From Bacillota bacterium (GTDB lineage: Bacteria; Bacillota; Clostridia; Acetivibrionales; DSM-27016): a stretch of 64,000 nt of DNA. Location of the stretch: assembly GCA_023390115.1 (NCBI GenBank), contig JAEWDM010000036.1:1-64000 (forward strand). Direction: 5' to 3'. Made by a program: the position numbers and the translations under genes. Shown here in pieces: positions 7,691 through 15,663 of the stretch. The notes under the pieces are model-generated. The model worked only from the letters and a program-made list of their open reading frames with translations, did no database searches and was not told where the DNA came from. The number at the start of each line of letters is the position of its first letter. Position 1 is the first letter of the stretch.

Positions 7691-8314
7691 ATGAACAGAT
7701 ACATTGCCTTGTCTCTTTTATTGGCTTGTATATTTGCACTAACAGGGTGTGAAAATAAAGAAGAAGAAAAAACTAACGAGGCTACTGTAACCAAGACATA
7801 TTTTGAAGCAACTGTTTTGGAAATTTCAGATACTTACCTCTTAGTAGAGCCATCGGAGGGCACGTTAGAAAGAAAATCAGCCGACAAAATTAAGGTTAGC
7901 ACAGGTGATATAGCAGAAGAGCAATCTTTGAATTACCTTTCTGAAGCAGAAGCTGGAGATACTATCGAAATTGGTTATCATGGAGGTATTGCGGAAAGTT
8001 ATCCGGCACAAATCAACAGTGCTTATGAAATTAAGTCGGTAACCAGGGCGGAAGCAGCCTATGATAAAATACCTATGGTCATGGCAGGCGGCAAACTCTA
8101 TTATGATACAGGCAAGGAAAGTACTGTTACAGCCCGCTGCGGTGTGATGGACGGGAAAGTTACTTCGACAGTGGATAGCACTCAAACTCCAACAAAAGAT
8201 AACCAGTCCAATTTTGGTGCAGGCTATGAATTTCAATTTGGAGCAGATGGTCAGATAGAAGTTTGCATCAATAATAAATGGTTTATTTTTGAAAGACGAA
8301 GCGGAGATGGCTAG
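7691..8314 (+). CDS. Putative lipoprotein of unknown function
   Basis: A 207-residue secreted lipoprotein: a short N-terminal signal with lipobox LTGC (C20), a charged linker ENKEEEKTNE, and then a small beta-rich region beginning YFEATVLEISDTYLLVEPSE, which resembles the OB-like DUF3221 fold seen in many Gram-positive lipoproteins. The C-terminal part has FGAGYEFQFGADGQIEVCIN and ends WFIFERRSG, suggesting a second beta domain. Start ATG 7691 has AGGAGGA 7 nt upstream. It is preceded by a palindrome and A/T-rich promoter region and seems to be monocistronic. Function is not inferable. Confidence 0.7.
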   Translation: MNRYIALSLLLACIFALTGCENKEEEKTNEATVTKTYFEATVLEISDTYLLVEPSEGTLERKSADKIKVSTGDIAEEQSLNYLSEAEAGDTIEIGYHGGIAESYPAQINSAYEIKSVTRAEAAYDKIPMVMAGGKLYYDTGKESTVTARCGVMDGKVTSTVDSTQTPTKDNQSNFGAGYEFQFGADGQIEVCINNKWFIFERRSGDG

Positions 8315-8377
8315 AATTTCTGTGACATCCGGCAGTTAAATGATTGCCCCATCTAAAGGTAGATAGGAGAGGGAATA

Positions 8378-8980
8378 ATGGGGAATACGGATAAGTTTGA
8401 AATGATAGCGGATAGTTATGATACTTCTGAAAGAATCCAAATTTCAAAGGTATCGTCAGATGCAATTCGTGAATATTTAGTTGATGCCAAAAGTAAGAAT
8501 GCCATTGATTTTGGGAGTGGAACCGGTCTTGTTGGAATGAACCTGTTAAACGATTTTAATTCTATACTTTTTCTGGATACATCCCAAAACATGATTAATC
8601 AAATAAAGCAAAAAATTTCTGGTTCTAATATACAGAATGCGGCTACATTATGCTTTGACTTTGAAAAAGATAGTCTTTCGAATTTACATGCTGATTATAT
8701 TTTTATGGCTCAGGTTTTACTCCATATTAATGATGTTGAATTAGTTTTATTTAAATTATATGATGTTTTAAATGAAGGAGGGCATTTATTAATCATAGAT
8801 TTTAATAAAAACGAACAGATAGCTTCAGATATAGTTCATAACGGATTTGATCAAATAGAGCTGACTGATATTATGGCTAAAATAGGGTATAAGGATATTC
8901 AATCCAAAACTTTCTATACTGGAAGTAAGATATTCATGGGACATGATGCATCTATGTTTATTCTTGATTCTCAAAAATAA
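8378..8980 (+). CDS. Class I SAM-dependent methyltransferase
   Basis: A 200-residue Rossmann-fold methyltransferase. Motif I is IDFGSGTGLVGMNLL (the glycine-rich SAM loop), followed by the acidic residue ending beta 2 in ILFLDTSQNMINQIK, motif II around LCFDFEKDSLSNLHADYIFM, and a C-terminal YKDIQSKTFYTG. The sequence fits the small-molecule Methyltransf_11/25 group rather than DNA or rRNA enzymes. Start ATG 8378 follows AGGAGAGGG. A/T content is higher than in neighbouring housekeeping genes, consistent with an accessory gene. The substrate is unknown, and the adjacent lipoprotein gives no clue. Confidence 0.82.
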   Translation: MGNTDKFEMIADSYDTSERIQISKVSSDAIREYLVDAKSKNAIDFGSGTGLVGMNLLNDFNSILFLDTSQNMINQIKQKISGSNIQNAATLCFDFEKDSLSNLHADYIFMAQVLLHINDVELVLFKLYDVLNEGGHLLIIDFNKNEQIASDIVHNGFDQIELTDIMAKIGYKDIQSKTFYTGSKIFMGHDASMFILDSQK

Positions 8981-9443
8981 ACTTTTTTGCTAGTCATTCA
9001 AATACAGCATAGCTGCATTGAATAAGCTTATCAAAGCTGAAATCATAACTGAACATATACTTTCCTTTGTTACTTTGTGAAGCTTTTTATTTCTAGTGTA
9101 TCACTTTGGGACTGTTCCAGCAAATACTAAATTACCGATACATTACCAGTATATTAAAGCAGAAGCGTCCCGGTTATACTAATATGGTCAAGAAACTATA
9201 CAATATAGCCAGATACCGGCTATATCCTTAAAAGGACCACCTGGTTGAAAAGTAAAGAAAGCATAAGAGGAATAATTCCGGGTATTTCCAGCGCCATTTC
9301 ATAGCAGTAGCGGAATACATTTCTTGAAAATGGTTTTCCTGCCGAAATATTAATGCCGCAATGGCATTTTTAAAAAATCCTTGAAAAAGAATTTGGTAGA
9401 ATATGGGTTCGTGAAATCATCGTGTTTTTAATTAACTATGCCC
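8981..9443. other. Gene-free spacer with degenerate repeats
   Basis: This stretch holds no convincing gene. It has a short inverted repeat ATATAGCC/GGCTATAT (9203-9210 and 9218-9225), a terminator-like stem AATGCC/GGCATT followed by T residues (9352-9371), and a decayed GGGAC-type palindrome (GGGAC near 9106, AAGCGTCCC at 9163-9171). It looks like degraded accessory DNA between the methyltransferase gene and the ylxM-ffh promoter. Confidence 0.5.
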
Positions 9444-9472
9444 TTGACAAATCATATTTTATAAATTAGAAT
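9444..9472 (+). promoter_or_regulatory. SigA-type promoter of the ylxM-ffh operon
   Basis: TTGACA (9444-9449), a 17-bp spacer and TAGAAT (9467-9472) differ from the vegetative consensus at one base. Transcription should start near 9479. The message begins with a small hairpin, TGTAAAGTA/TACTTTACA (9477-9485 and 9490-9498). Confidence 0.8.
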
Positions 9473-9515
9473 AAGGTGTAAAGTAAAAATACTTTACAGA
9501 CTTCGGGTGCTTTTT

Positions 9516-9872
9516 ATGGATGATATTTATAGAACTTCTATGCTTCTGGATTTTTATGGGCAGCTTCTGACTGAGAGGCAGTATGAAATTCTTGATTTAC
9601 ATTGCAATAATGACTATTCTCTTGGGGAGATCGCGCAGCAGCTCAGTATAAGCAGGCAGGGAGTATTTGACAATGTAAAGAGGGCAAAGGCGGCGTTGGA
9701 TGGGCTTGAAGATAAGCTGGGGCTGGTAAAAAAATTCGCAGAGCAAAAAAAAGGGGCGGAAGAAATTCTTCTCTGCTTGAGAAAAATAGACAAAGAGGTA
9801 TTAAGTCAGGAAAACAGAAAGATTTTTGACACTATTGAAGATAAGATAAAGGTCATTATCTCCAACAGTTAA
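9516..9872 (+). CDS. ylxM: YlxM-like HTH protein of the signal recognition particle operon
   Basis: A 118-residue protein with a sigma-70-region-4-like helix-turn-helix: LLTERQYEILDLHCNNDYSL followed by GEIAQQLSISRQGVFDNVKR. This is the UPF0122 (YlxM/p13) family, nearly always encoded immediately before ffh and proposed to act with the SRP. The ATG at 9516 has GGGTG 5 nt upstream; an in-frame GTG at 9507 is an alternative. It is the first gene after a near-consensus promoter and is followed 47 bp later by ffh. The rest of the protein is a charged helical tail. Confidence 0.88.
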   Translation: MDDIYRTSMLLDFYGQLLTERQYEILDLHCNNDYSLGEIAQQLSISRQGVFDNVKRAKAALDGLEDKLGLVKKFAEQKKGAEEILLCLRKIDKEVLSQENRKIFDTIEDKIKVIISNS

Positions 9873-9918
9873 TCGTATCCTGATTGACTGTGTTGGACTA
9901 TACGGAGGTTTTTAATAT

Positions 9919-11271
9919 ATGGCTGTATTTGAAGGCTTGTCCGAAAAGCTTCAGGAGACTATGAAAAAGCTCCGCGGCAAGGGAAGGGTAACTGAAAAAG
10001 ATGTAAAGGAAATGATGCGGGAGATAAAGCTTGCTCTTCTTGAGGCCGATGTGAATTTTAAGGTAGTAAAGGACTTTATAGCAAGGGTTTCGGAAAGGGC
10101 CGTGGGGCAGGATGTGCTGGAAAGCCTCACTCCGGGGCAGCAGGTTATAAAAATTGTAAACGACGAGCTTATAGATTTGATGGGGAGGGAGCAGAGCAAG
10201 GTATCCTTTTCTCCAAGACCTCCCACCGTATTTATGATGGTAGGGCTTCAGGGCTCGGGTAAGACAACAACCTCCGGGAAGCTGGCAAACCTCATGCGAA
10301 AGCAGGGTAAAAGCCCTCTTCTTGTGGCATGTGACGTATACAGGCCCGCAGCCATAAAGCAGCTTCAGGTTTTGGGAAACCAGCTGGGAATACCCGTCTT
10401 TTCAATGGGCGACAGCTTAAGTCCCGTTGATATTGCAAAGGCGTCAATAGAGCATGCCGCTTTAAAGCAGCATGATCTGGTGATAATAGATACCGCAGGA
10501 CGGCTTCATATAGACGAGGAGCTTATGGATGAGCTGTTTAGCATAAAAAATTCCGTTAAGCCTCATGAAATTCTTTTGGTAGTTGATTCAATGACAGGAC
10601 AGGACGCGGTAAACGTTGCCGACAGCTTCAATAAGAAGCTGGGGGTGGACGGGATGGTGCTTACCAAGCTTGACGGTGATACAAGAGGCGGTGCCGCCAT
10701 TTCGACAAAGGCTGTAACGGGCAAGCCGATAAAGTTTGTCGGCATGGGAGAGAAGCTGAGTGATCTTGAGCCCTTTTTCCCTGACAGGATGGTGTCCAGA
10801 ATACTGGGAATGGGAGATGTCTTAAGCCTGATTGAAAAGGCGCAGGATGCGTTTGACGAGAAAAAGGCCATTGAAATGGAAAAGAAAATGCGCACAATGC
10901 AGTTTACGTTTGACGATTTTCTTGAGCAAATGCAGCAGGTAAAAAAGATGGGTCCCTTAAGCCAGGTATTGAATATGATTCCGGGCATGAACGCCAAGGC
11001 TCTGCAGGGAGTTGATCTGGACGGAGAGGAGAAGAACCTTGCCAGAACCGAGGCCATAATAAAATCCATGACTAAGCATGAGAGAAACGATTCCTCAATT
11101 ATTAACGGCAGCAGAAGAAAAAGAATTGCCGCCGGGAGTGGGACGTCTGTCCAGGAAGTGAACAAGCTGCTTAAGAGCTTTGAGGAAATGAAGAAAATGT
11201 TTAAAATGATGTCCGACATGAATAAGCATGGGAAAAAGAAGCTTGGGAAATTCAATTTTCCAATAGGATAA
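9919..11271 (+). CDS. ffh: Signal recognition particle protein Ffh (SRP54 GTPase)
   Basis: At 450 residues, a full-length Ffh. The N domain helical bundle (1-85) is followed by the G domain with P-loop GLQGSGKTT (109-117), the SRP-specific DTAGRLHID and guanine-specificity TKLDGDTRGG; a methionine-rich M domain follows after about residue 310 (MEKKMRTMQFTFDDFLEQMQ, GPLSQVLNMIPGM). It binds signal sequences and 4.5S RNA and targets nascent membrane proteins to FtsY. The C-terminal tail ends KKMFKMMSDMNKHGKKKLGK. Start ATG has ACGGAGG upstream. It is the second gene of the ylxM operon and followed by rpsP after 142 bp. Confidence 0.98.
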   Translation: MAVFEGLSEKLQETMKKLRGKGRVTEKDVKEMMREIKLALLEADVNFKVVKDFIARVSERAVGQDVLESLTPGQQVIKIVNDELIDLMGREQSKVSFSPRPPTVFMMVGLQGSGKTTTSGKLANLMRKQGKSPLLVACDVYRPAAIKQLQVLGNQLGIPVFSMGDSLSPVDIAKASIEHAALKQHDLVIIDTAGRLHIDEELMDELFSIKNSVKPHEILLVVDSMTGQDAVNVADSFNKKLGVDGMVLTKLDGDTRGGAAISTKAVTGKPIKFVGMGEKLSDLEPFFPDRMVSRILGMGDVLSLIEKAQDAFDEKKAIEMEKKMRTMQFTFDDFLEQMQQVKKMGPLSQVLNMIPGMNAKALQGVDLDGEEKNLARTEAIIKSMTKHERNDSSIINGSRRKRIAAGSGTSVQEVNKLLKSFEEMKKMFKMMSDMNKHGKKKLGKFNFPIG

Positions 11272-11413
11272 AATATGGTAGCCGGCTTAGATACAGGACT
11301 TAAAGCTTCTGCTATCCGCCCGCTATTAATATAAAATTAATAATTCAGGCGTTTATAATTGTCAATTTACAAATTGTAAGCTGTCCATGAGAACTAAGAA
11401 AGGGGTGAAAACA

Positions 11414-11659
11414 ATGGCAGTTAAAATAAGATTGAAAAGAATTGGAGCCAAAAAGGCGCCTTTTTACAGAGTGGTAGTTGCCGACTCCAGATATCCGAGA
11501 GACGGAAGATTCATAGAGGAAATAGGTACTTACAACCCCATCGCTAATCCTTCAGTTATTAACATAGACGGAGAGAAAGCCTCTGCATGGCTGAAAAACG
11601 GAGCACAGCCTACAGATACTGTAAAATCTTTACTTAAGAAGGCTGGAGTGATACAGTAA
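11414..11659 (+). CDS. rpsP: 30S ribosomal protein S16
   Basis: An 81-residue protein beginning AVKIRLKRIGAKKAPFYRVV with the characteristic ADSRYPRDGRFIEEIGTYNP motif and C-terminal WLKNGAQPTDTVKSLLKKAG, a complete bS16. It helps assemble the 30S body. The ATG at 11414 is chosen because GGGGTGA lies 7 nt upstream and the protein then starts at the family-standard MAVKI; an in-frame ATG 27 bp earlier has no spaced site. It is part of the ffh-rpsP-khpA-rimM-trmD-rplS block. Confidence 0.98.
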   Translation: MAVKIRLKRIGAKKAPFYRVVVADSRYPRDGRFIEEIGTYNPIANPSVINIDGEKASAWLKNGAQPTDTVKSLLKKAGVIQ

Positions 11660-11704
11660 AATGATAAGTTTTATAAGTACGCTGATTAACGGGAGGTAAT
11701 TAAT

Positions 11705-11935
11705 ATGAAAGAACTTCTCGAAGCTATTGCAAAAGCATTGGTTGACTATCCTGACGAAGTATCGGTAAATGAGGTTGAAGGGGAGAGATCCCTCATCCTC
11801 GAATTAAAGGTTTCAAAAGAGGATATGGGAAAGGTTATAGGAAAGCAAGGCAGAATTGCCAAGGCAATCAGAACGGTGGTAAAAGCTGCGGCAGTAAAGG
11901 ACGACAAAAGGGTGGTTGTGGAAATAATACAATAA
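11705..11935 (+). CDS. khpA: KH-domain RNA-binding protein KhpA (YlqC)
   Basis: A 76-residue single KH domain with the GxxG loop in MGKVIGKQGRIAKAIRTVVK and an N-terminal helix MKELLEAIAKALVDYPDEVS. It is the KhpA/YlqC (UPF0109) protein that, with KhpB/Jag, binds RNAs and affects cell elongation in Firmicutes. Its place between rpsP and rimM is conserved. Start ATG has GGGAGGTAA upstream. A GGGGAC-type palindrome follows the stop, inside the cluster. Confidence 0.95.
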   Translation: MKELLEAIAKALVDYPDEVSVNEVEGERSLILELKVSKEDMGKVIGKQGRIAKAIRTVVKAAAVKDDKRVVVEIIQ

Positions 11936-11959
11936 TGCTTAAGAATTCTTTGTTTTAGA

Positions 11960-12018
11960 GGGGACACGCTTAAAGGCAGAAAGGATATGGCTGTTCTGTA
12001 AAGCCTTAAAGTGTCCCC
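11960..12018. repeat. REP-like palindrome, GGGGACAC type, between khpA and rimM
   Basis: The left arm GGGGACACGCTTAAAGGC (from 11960) pairs with GCCTTAAAGTGTCCCC (12003-12018), with two extra bases (GC) in the left arm. The enclosed loop contains a smaller AGAA/TTCT pairing. The arms share the GGGGAC core with the element at 12571-12606 and the pair at 44930/45064. It lies inside a conserved translation operon without an obvious effect on the flanking genes. Confidence 0.6.
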
Positions 12019-12056
12019 GAATAATTTAACTAATTGCAGCCGGGCAGGTGGAATGG

Positions 12057-12563
12057 ATGCATGAGTATTTGCAGGTAGGAAAGATATGCAACACGCATGG
12101 TATAAAGGGTGAGGTCAAGGTAATACCCTTGACTGACAATCCCGAAAGATTTAAAAGCTTAAAAAGTGTTCTCATTGAAACAGAGGGGACTAACAAGCAA
12201 TATGACATTGAGAGCGTCAGATATTCAAAAAATCTCGTTCTGTTAAAGCTAAAAAACATTGACAGCATGGATGATGCGCAAAGACTTAAAGACATGTATA
12301 TTGTGATTAACAGGGAAAATGCCTTAAGGCTCCCGCCGCAGAGCTATTATATCTGTGATCTTGTAGGCTGCAGTGTTTATGATGCAGCGAATGGCAAAAA
12401 ATTAGGCATTTTAAGCGACGTACTAAAAACGGGGAGCAATGATGTTTATGTCGTCAGGGATGAAAATAATAAGGAACTTCTCATACCTGCCTTAAAAAGT
12501 GTGGTGAAGAGGGTTTCCATAGAGGATAAAGCTATAGATGTGGAGCTGCCCGAGGGGCTGTAA
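12057..12563 (+). CDS. rimM: 16S rRNA processing protein RimM
   Basis: A 168-residue RimM: an N-terminal beta-barrel starting MHEYLQVGKICNTHGIKGEV, and a C-terminal PRC-barrel region (YYICDLVGCSVYDAANGKKL to the closing ELLIPALKSVVKRVSIEDKA). It binds S19 and helps 30S head maturation. The ATG at 12057 with AGGTG about 6 nt upstream gives the family-standard N-terminus; a GTG at 12048 in the same frame overlaps that site. It precedes trmD, as in most bacteria, but two GGGGAC-type palindromes flank it. Confidence 0.96.
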   Translation: MHEYLQVGKICNTHGIKGEVKVIPLTDNPERFKSLKSVLIETEGTNKQYDIESVRYSKNLVLLKLKNIDSMDDAQRLKDMYIVINRENALRLPPQSYYICDLVGCSVYDAANGKKLGILSDVLKTGSNDVYVVRDENNKELLIPALKSVVKRVSIEDKAIDVELPEGL

Positions 12564-12570
12564 TATGAGA

Positions 12571-12606
12571 GGGGACACTTCTCTCGTTTTGTTGAGAAAC
12601 GTCTCC
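12571..12606. repeat. REP-like palindrome, GGGGACAC type, between rimM and trmD
   Basis: GGGGACACTTCTC (12571-12583) can pair with GAGAAACGTCTCC (12594-12606) over 11 of 13 positions around a 10-nt loop. The core matches the element 600 bp upstream. It ends 24 bp before the trmD start, so it may form in the message near the trmD ribosome site (GGAGAGGG). Confidence 0.55.
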
Positions 12607-12630
12607 TGATATTTTGGAGAGGGACTTCTG

Positions 12631-13329
12631 ATGAGATTTGATGTGCTTACGCTTTTTCCCGGTATATTTTCTGCCGTTATGGGTGAGAGCATAATAGGAA
12701 GGGCCAGGGAAAGCAATATAATACAGGTAAACACAATAAACATAAGGGATTTTTCAAAGGACAAGCATAAGAAAACCGACGATTATCCTTACGGCGGGGG
12801 CAATGGGATGGTAATGACGTCGCAGCCCATTTATGATGCTTACAGACATGTCACAGGCGCTCTTTCCTACAAGCCCAGGGTGATATACTTAAGCCCGCAG
12901 GGAGCCTGCTTTAATCAGAATAAGGCTGAGGAGCTGAGGCGCGAGGAACATCTGATTCTCCTTTGCGGCCACTATGAGGGAATAGATGAGAGAATAATAG
13001 AGGAGATAGTGGATGAGGAAATTTCCATAGGGGACTATGTACTGACAGGGGGAGAGCTTCCCGCAATGGTTATGATTGACTGCATAAGCAGGCTTGTACC
13101 GGGGGTGCTTTCAAACGAGGCCTCCTGTGTCGAGGAGTCTCACTGCAACGGATTGCTTGAGTACCCCCAATATACAAGGCCGTATGAGTTTAACGGAAAG
13201 ACTGTGCCGGAGGTTCTTATGTCGGGGCACCATGCCAACATCGAAAATTGGAGGCGGCAGCAGTCCATAGAGAGAACGCGCAGGAAGCGTCCCGATTTAT
13301 ATCAAAAAACCATGGGTACTGATTCATAA
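12631..13329 (+). CDS. trmD: tRNA (guanine-37-N1)-methyltransferase TrmD
   Basis: A 232-residue SPOUT-knot methyltransferase that makes m1G37 in tRNAs reading CNN codons, preventing +1 frameshifts. Diagnostic stretches are MRFDVLTLFPGIFSAVMGES at the start, DDYPYGGGNGMVM, the SAM-binding knot LLCGHYEGIDERIIEEIVDE and GDYVLTGGELPAMVMID, and the C-terminal HHANIENWRRQQSIERTRRK. The length is standard. Start ATG has GGAGAGGG 8 nt upstream. A separate promoter for rplS follows. Confidence 0.98.
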   Translation: MRFDVLTLFPGIFSAVMGESIIGRARESNIIQVNTINIRDFSKDKHKKTDDYPYGGGNGMVMTSQPIYDAYRHVTGALSYKPRVIYLSPQGACFNQNKAEELRREEHLILLCGHYEGIDERIIEEIVDEEISIGDYVLTGGELPAMVMIDCISRLVPGVLSNEASCVEESHCNGLLEYPQYTRPYEFNGKTVPEVLMSGHHANIENWRRQQSIERTRRKRPDLYQKTMGTDS

Positions 13330-13375
13330 GCTTTTTACGATGGCGGTCCGCAATTAGTAAAGGCGAAAAAAATTA

Positions 13376-13404
13376 TTTACATCTATGCGTATTTATGATA
13401 TAAT
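13376..13404 (+). promoter_or_regulatory. SigA-type promoter of rplS
   Basis: TTTACA (13376-13381), a 17-bp spacer and perfect TATAAT (13399-13404) lie in the trmD-rplS spacer. Transcription should begin near 13411, leaving an 80-nt leader before rplS. Confidence 0.8.
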
Positions 13405-13488
13405 ACCCTGCGTGTGTGTATTACGGGCGGTCCTCTGCATTGTATGTATGGAATGCAAGAACGTTCAGGAAAGGGAGGAGGAATATAA
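13405..13488 (+). ncRNA. Candidate L19 ribosomal-protein leader
   Basis: The transcribed leader between the promoter and rplS contains a stem GCATT/AATGC followed by GCAAGAACGTTC and an AGGAGG ribosome site. A structured autoregulatory leader is known upstream of rplS in Firmicutes, and the placement fits, but I have not matched the consensus in detail. Confidence 0.35.
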
Positions 13489-13839
13489 ATGGATGTAATA
13501 AGGGCTATAGAACAGGAACAGATCAGAACTGATATGCCAAAGCTGGAAATCGGTGATTATGTCAAAGTTCATATAAAGGTCAAAGAAGGAAACAGAGAAA
13601 GACTTCAGGTTTTTGACGGCACTGTAATAGCTATTAAGGGTGCAGGCTTAAAGGAAACCTTCACTGTAAGAAGAATTTCTTACGGAGTAGGCGTTGAAAG
13701 GATTTTGCCGGTGCATTCTCCTAAAATCGGCAAGATTGAGGTTATAAGAAAAGGTAAGGTAAGGAGAGCTAAGCTTTACTATCTGCGTGACAGAGTGGGC
13801 AAGGCTGCAAAGATTAAGGAAAAGCTGAGTGCTAAATAA
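13489..13839 (+). CDS. rplS: 50S ribosomal protein L19
   Basis: A 116-residue bL19: MDVIRAIEQEQIRTDMPKLE, then the SH3-like core GDYVKVHIKVKEGNRERLQV, FDGTVIAIKGAGLKETFTVR and VERILPVHSPKIGKIEVIRK, ending with a basic RRAKLYYLRDRVGKAAKIKE tail. It sits at the 30S-50S interface. Start ATG has GGGAGGAGG upstream. It has its own promoter and is followed by a strong perfect hairpin at 13851-13893. Confidence 0.98.
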   Translation: MDVIRAIEQEQIRTDMPKLEIGDYVKVHIKVKEGNRERLQVFDGTVIAIKGAGLKETFTVRRISYGVGVERILPVHSPKIGKIEVIRKGKVRRAKLYYLRDRVGKAAKIKEKLSAK

Positions 13840-13850
13840 AAAGAATAACA

Positions 13851-13893
13851 TATATAACAAAAGGGACAATATTAGTGTCCCTTTTGTTATATA
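13851..13893 (+). terminator. Strong hairpin terminator after rplS
   Basis: Perfect 18-bp arms (13851-13868 and 13876-13893) around a 7-nt loop ATATTAG. The stem includes an AAAAGGGACA/TGTCCCTTTT core and ends in A/T, so the U-rich 3' arm can serve as the release tract. The GGGAC core hints at kinship with the window's dispersed palindromes. lepB starts only 25 bp later, so read-through or a second promoter is needed for it. Confidence 0.7.
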
Positions 13894-13917
13894 AATAAAA
13901 GATAGGTAGCTGATATT

Positions 13918-14526
13918 ATGGATTTGAATGAACCTGTAGCAAACGGGAAAAGGAATAAAAAGAGCGGCCTCCGGGAAGTAATGGAATGGGTGCAGGCGAT
14001 ACTTATTGCCGTTGTCCTTGCATTTTTAATAAGGGGTTTTATTTTTGAACAGGCTATGGTCGAGGGAAGCTCCATGGACGATACGCTTCATAATAATCAA
14101 CGGCTTATAATATACAAGCTGGGTTATTATTTCAGCCCGCCTGAAAGAAAGGATATAATCATTCTTGAGTATAAGCAGGGCATGTTTAAGTATCTTCCCT
14201 TTCCCGATCCTGATGAAGTGGATTACATAAAGAGGGTTATAGGCATTCCGGGGGATGTAGTGGATATAAATGGTGACGGACATGTATATGTCAATGGTGA
14301 AAGGCTGGATGAGCCTTATGCAAAGGGGGTCACGGCACCTAACGGAATGAGCTTTCCTGTAACAATACCTGAGAAAAAGATATTTGTCCTGGGAGACAAC
14401 AGGGAATACAGCAGCGACAGCAGACAAATCGGACTGATTGACTTTGACAGGATAAGGGGAAAGGCTGTTTACAGGATATTTCCCTTTAAGGATTGGGGGC
14501 CTTTATACGATAATTTGAAGGAATAA
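13918..14526 (+). CDS. lepB: Type I signal peptidase
   Basis: A 202-residue single-pass membrane protease of the Gram-positive SipS type. After a cytoplasmic basic segment there is one helix (VQAILIAVVLAFLIRGFIFE, about 25-44), then the catalytic serine in EGSSMDDTL (S52) and general-base lysine in YIKRVIGIPGD (K105), and the conserved FVLGDNREYSSDSR box. It cleaves secretory signal peptides outside the membrane. Start ATG 13918 lies after a GATAGGTAG ribosome site. The order rplS-lepB-rbgA is the usual Firmicutes arrangement. An inverted-repeat element occupies the space downstream. Confidence 0.97.
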   Translation: MDLNEPVANGKRNKKSGLREVMEWVQAILIAVVLAFLIRGFIFEQAMVEGSSMDDTLHNNQRLIIYKLGYYFSPPERKDIIILEYKQGMFKYLPFPDPDEVDYIKRVIGIPGDVVDINGDGHVYVNGERLDEPYAKGVTAPNGMSFPVTIPEKKIFVLGDNREYSSDSRQIGLIDFDRIRGKAVYRIFPFKDWGPLYDNLKE

Positions 14527-14558
14527 TATTGCAGGCCCTATCTCTTTCTATATAGGAT

Positions 14559-14745
14559 GCAATATTGATTTTACAAACAAGGAGAATATAATTTCTTACA
14601 GAAATTTTTAATAGCATCGAAAAAGCGCCTTGCAGAGAAATGTCTCCCGGGTCTGTCATCAGGCGCATTTCTTAGATGTATTCCTTACGGGTCAAAAAAA
14701 ATTTCTTCCATCAAATTATATTCTCCTTGTAAAATCAATATTTGC
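14559..14745. mobile_element. 187-bp inverted-repeat element (MITE-like or structured RNA) between lepB and rbgA
   Basis: The left arm 14559-14594 and right arm 14713-14745 are reverse complements over about 33 bases apart from a short insertion (ACAA in the left arm) and one base near the outer end. The match resumes inward with GAAATTTTT (14601-14609) against its complement near 14697-14705. The centre holds a second stem, GCGCCT (14625-14630) with AGGCGC (14661-14666), extended by CAGA/TCTG. No reading frame fits the element, and no transposase is present. The architecture fits a miniature inverted-repeat transposable element or a long-stem RNA in the operon message. I see no clear target-site duplication. 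Confidence 0.55.
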
Positions 14746-14791
14746 TAAATATATGGTAGTACAGGAGAGAAAGAAAAAACGGAGGGGAATA

Positions 14792-15661
14792 ATGAATATA
14801 CAATGGTTTCCGGGACATATGGCAAAGACAAGAAGACTTGTTTCGGAAAATCTGAGATTGATAGATGTGGTTATAGAGCTGCTGGATGCCAGAATTCCCA
14901 TAAGCAGCAAAAACCCTGAAATAGATGAATTGATTAAAGGCAAGCCAAGGCTCATTGCGCTCAACAAATCCGATCTTGCCGATCAGGCTGTGTCGTCTGA
15001 ATGGAGCAAATGGTACGGCTTAAACGGCTATACCAATATTTTTATTGATTCTGTAAAGGGCAGGGGAATAAATGAGCTGAAGTCAAGGCTGCGTGAAATT
15101 ATGCGGGACAAGATAGAGAGGGAGAGGCAAAAGGGACGCATTTCCCGCCCTATCAGGACTATGGTCGTAGGAATACCCAATGTAGGAAAGTCCTCCTTTA
15201 TAAACAGGATCGCAGGAAAGGCCAGCGCCGCAACCGGTGACAGGCCGGGGGTTACGCGCGGAAAGCAGTGGATAAGGATTAATGAACAAATAGAGCTTCT
15301 GGACACTCCGGGGATTTTATGGCCCAAGTTTGAGGACAAAAGGGTGGGCATGAATTTGGCTTTTACAGGCGCCGTTAAGGATGATATAATTGATACTGTA
15401 GAGCTTGCGGCTTCTCTGCTTGAAAGGCTTGCCGGAATATATCCGGCAAATCTTAAGGACAGGTTTAAGCTGGAGCCGGTAAATGATAAGACGGGGCCTG
15501 AGCTTCTGGAAATGGCAGGCAGAAGAAGAGGTTGCATTATATCGGGGGGACAGATAGACTTTTCAAGGATATCCGCTATTGTACTGGATGAATTCAGGGG
15601 AGGAAGGATTGGCAGGATGAGTCTGGAAACGCCCGGGGAAATTATAAAACGGGGGATATAA
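14792..15661 (+). CDS. rbgA: Ribosome biogenesis GTPase RbgA (YlqF)
   Basis: A 289-residue circularly permuted GTPase required for late 50S assembly. It begins MNIQWFPGHMAKTRRLVSEN; the G4 motif LNKSDLAD comes before the P-loop GIPNVGKSSFINRI, and G3 is ELLDTPGILWP, which is the permuted order typical of YlqF. A C-terminal helical domain follows. The ATG at 14792 with GGAGGGG 6 nt upstream gives the family N-terminus. The same frame is open further upstream through the inverted-repeat element, but that part is not RbgA-like. It is followed 2 bp later by rnhB. Confidence 0.97.
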   Translation: MNIQWFPGHMAKTRRLVSENLRLIDVVIELLDARIPISSKNPEIDELIKGKPRLIALNKSDLADQAVSSEWSKWYGLNGYTNIFIDSVKGRGINELKSRLREIMRDKIERERQKGRISRPIRTMVVGIPNVGKSSFINRIAGKASAATGDRPGVTRGKQWIRINEQIELLDTPGILWPKFEDKRVGMNLAFTGAVKDDIIDTVELAASLLERLAGIYPANLKDRFKLEPVNDKTGPELLEMAGRRRGCIISGGQIDFSRISAIVLDEFRGGRIGRMSLETPGEIIKRGI

Positions 15662-15663
15662 GC

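Noticed and set aside
9220..9368. Minus-strand protein-like stretch in the 8981-9443 spacer
   Set aside because: The short frame (MALEIPGIIPLMLSLLFNQV and neighbours) has no start with a ribosome site, is interrupted upstream by a stop and matches no family I know; treated as chance or decay.
10563..11255. Long minus-strand open frame inside ffh
   Set aside because: It is complementary to the conserved M and G domains of Ffh and rich in Ser/Phe as expected for an antisense shadow; no ribosome site.
14630..14791. Extra N-terminal 54 codons in frame with RbgA
   Set aside because: The extension lies in the inverted-repeat element and does not resemble RbgA; the ATG at 14792 has a well-spaced GGAGGGG and gives the family-standard N-terminus.
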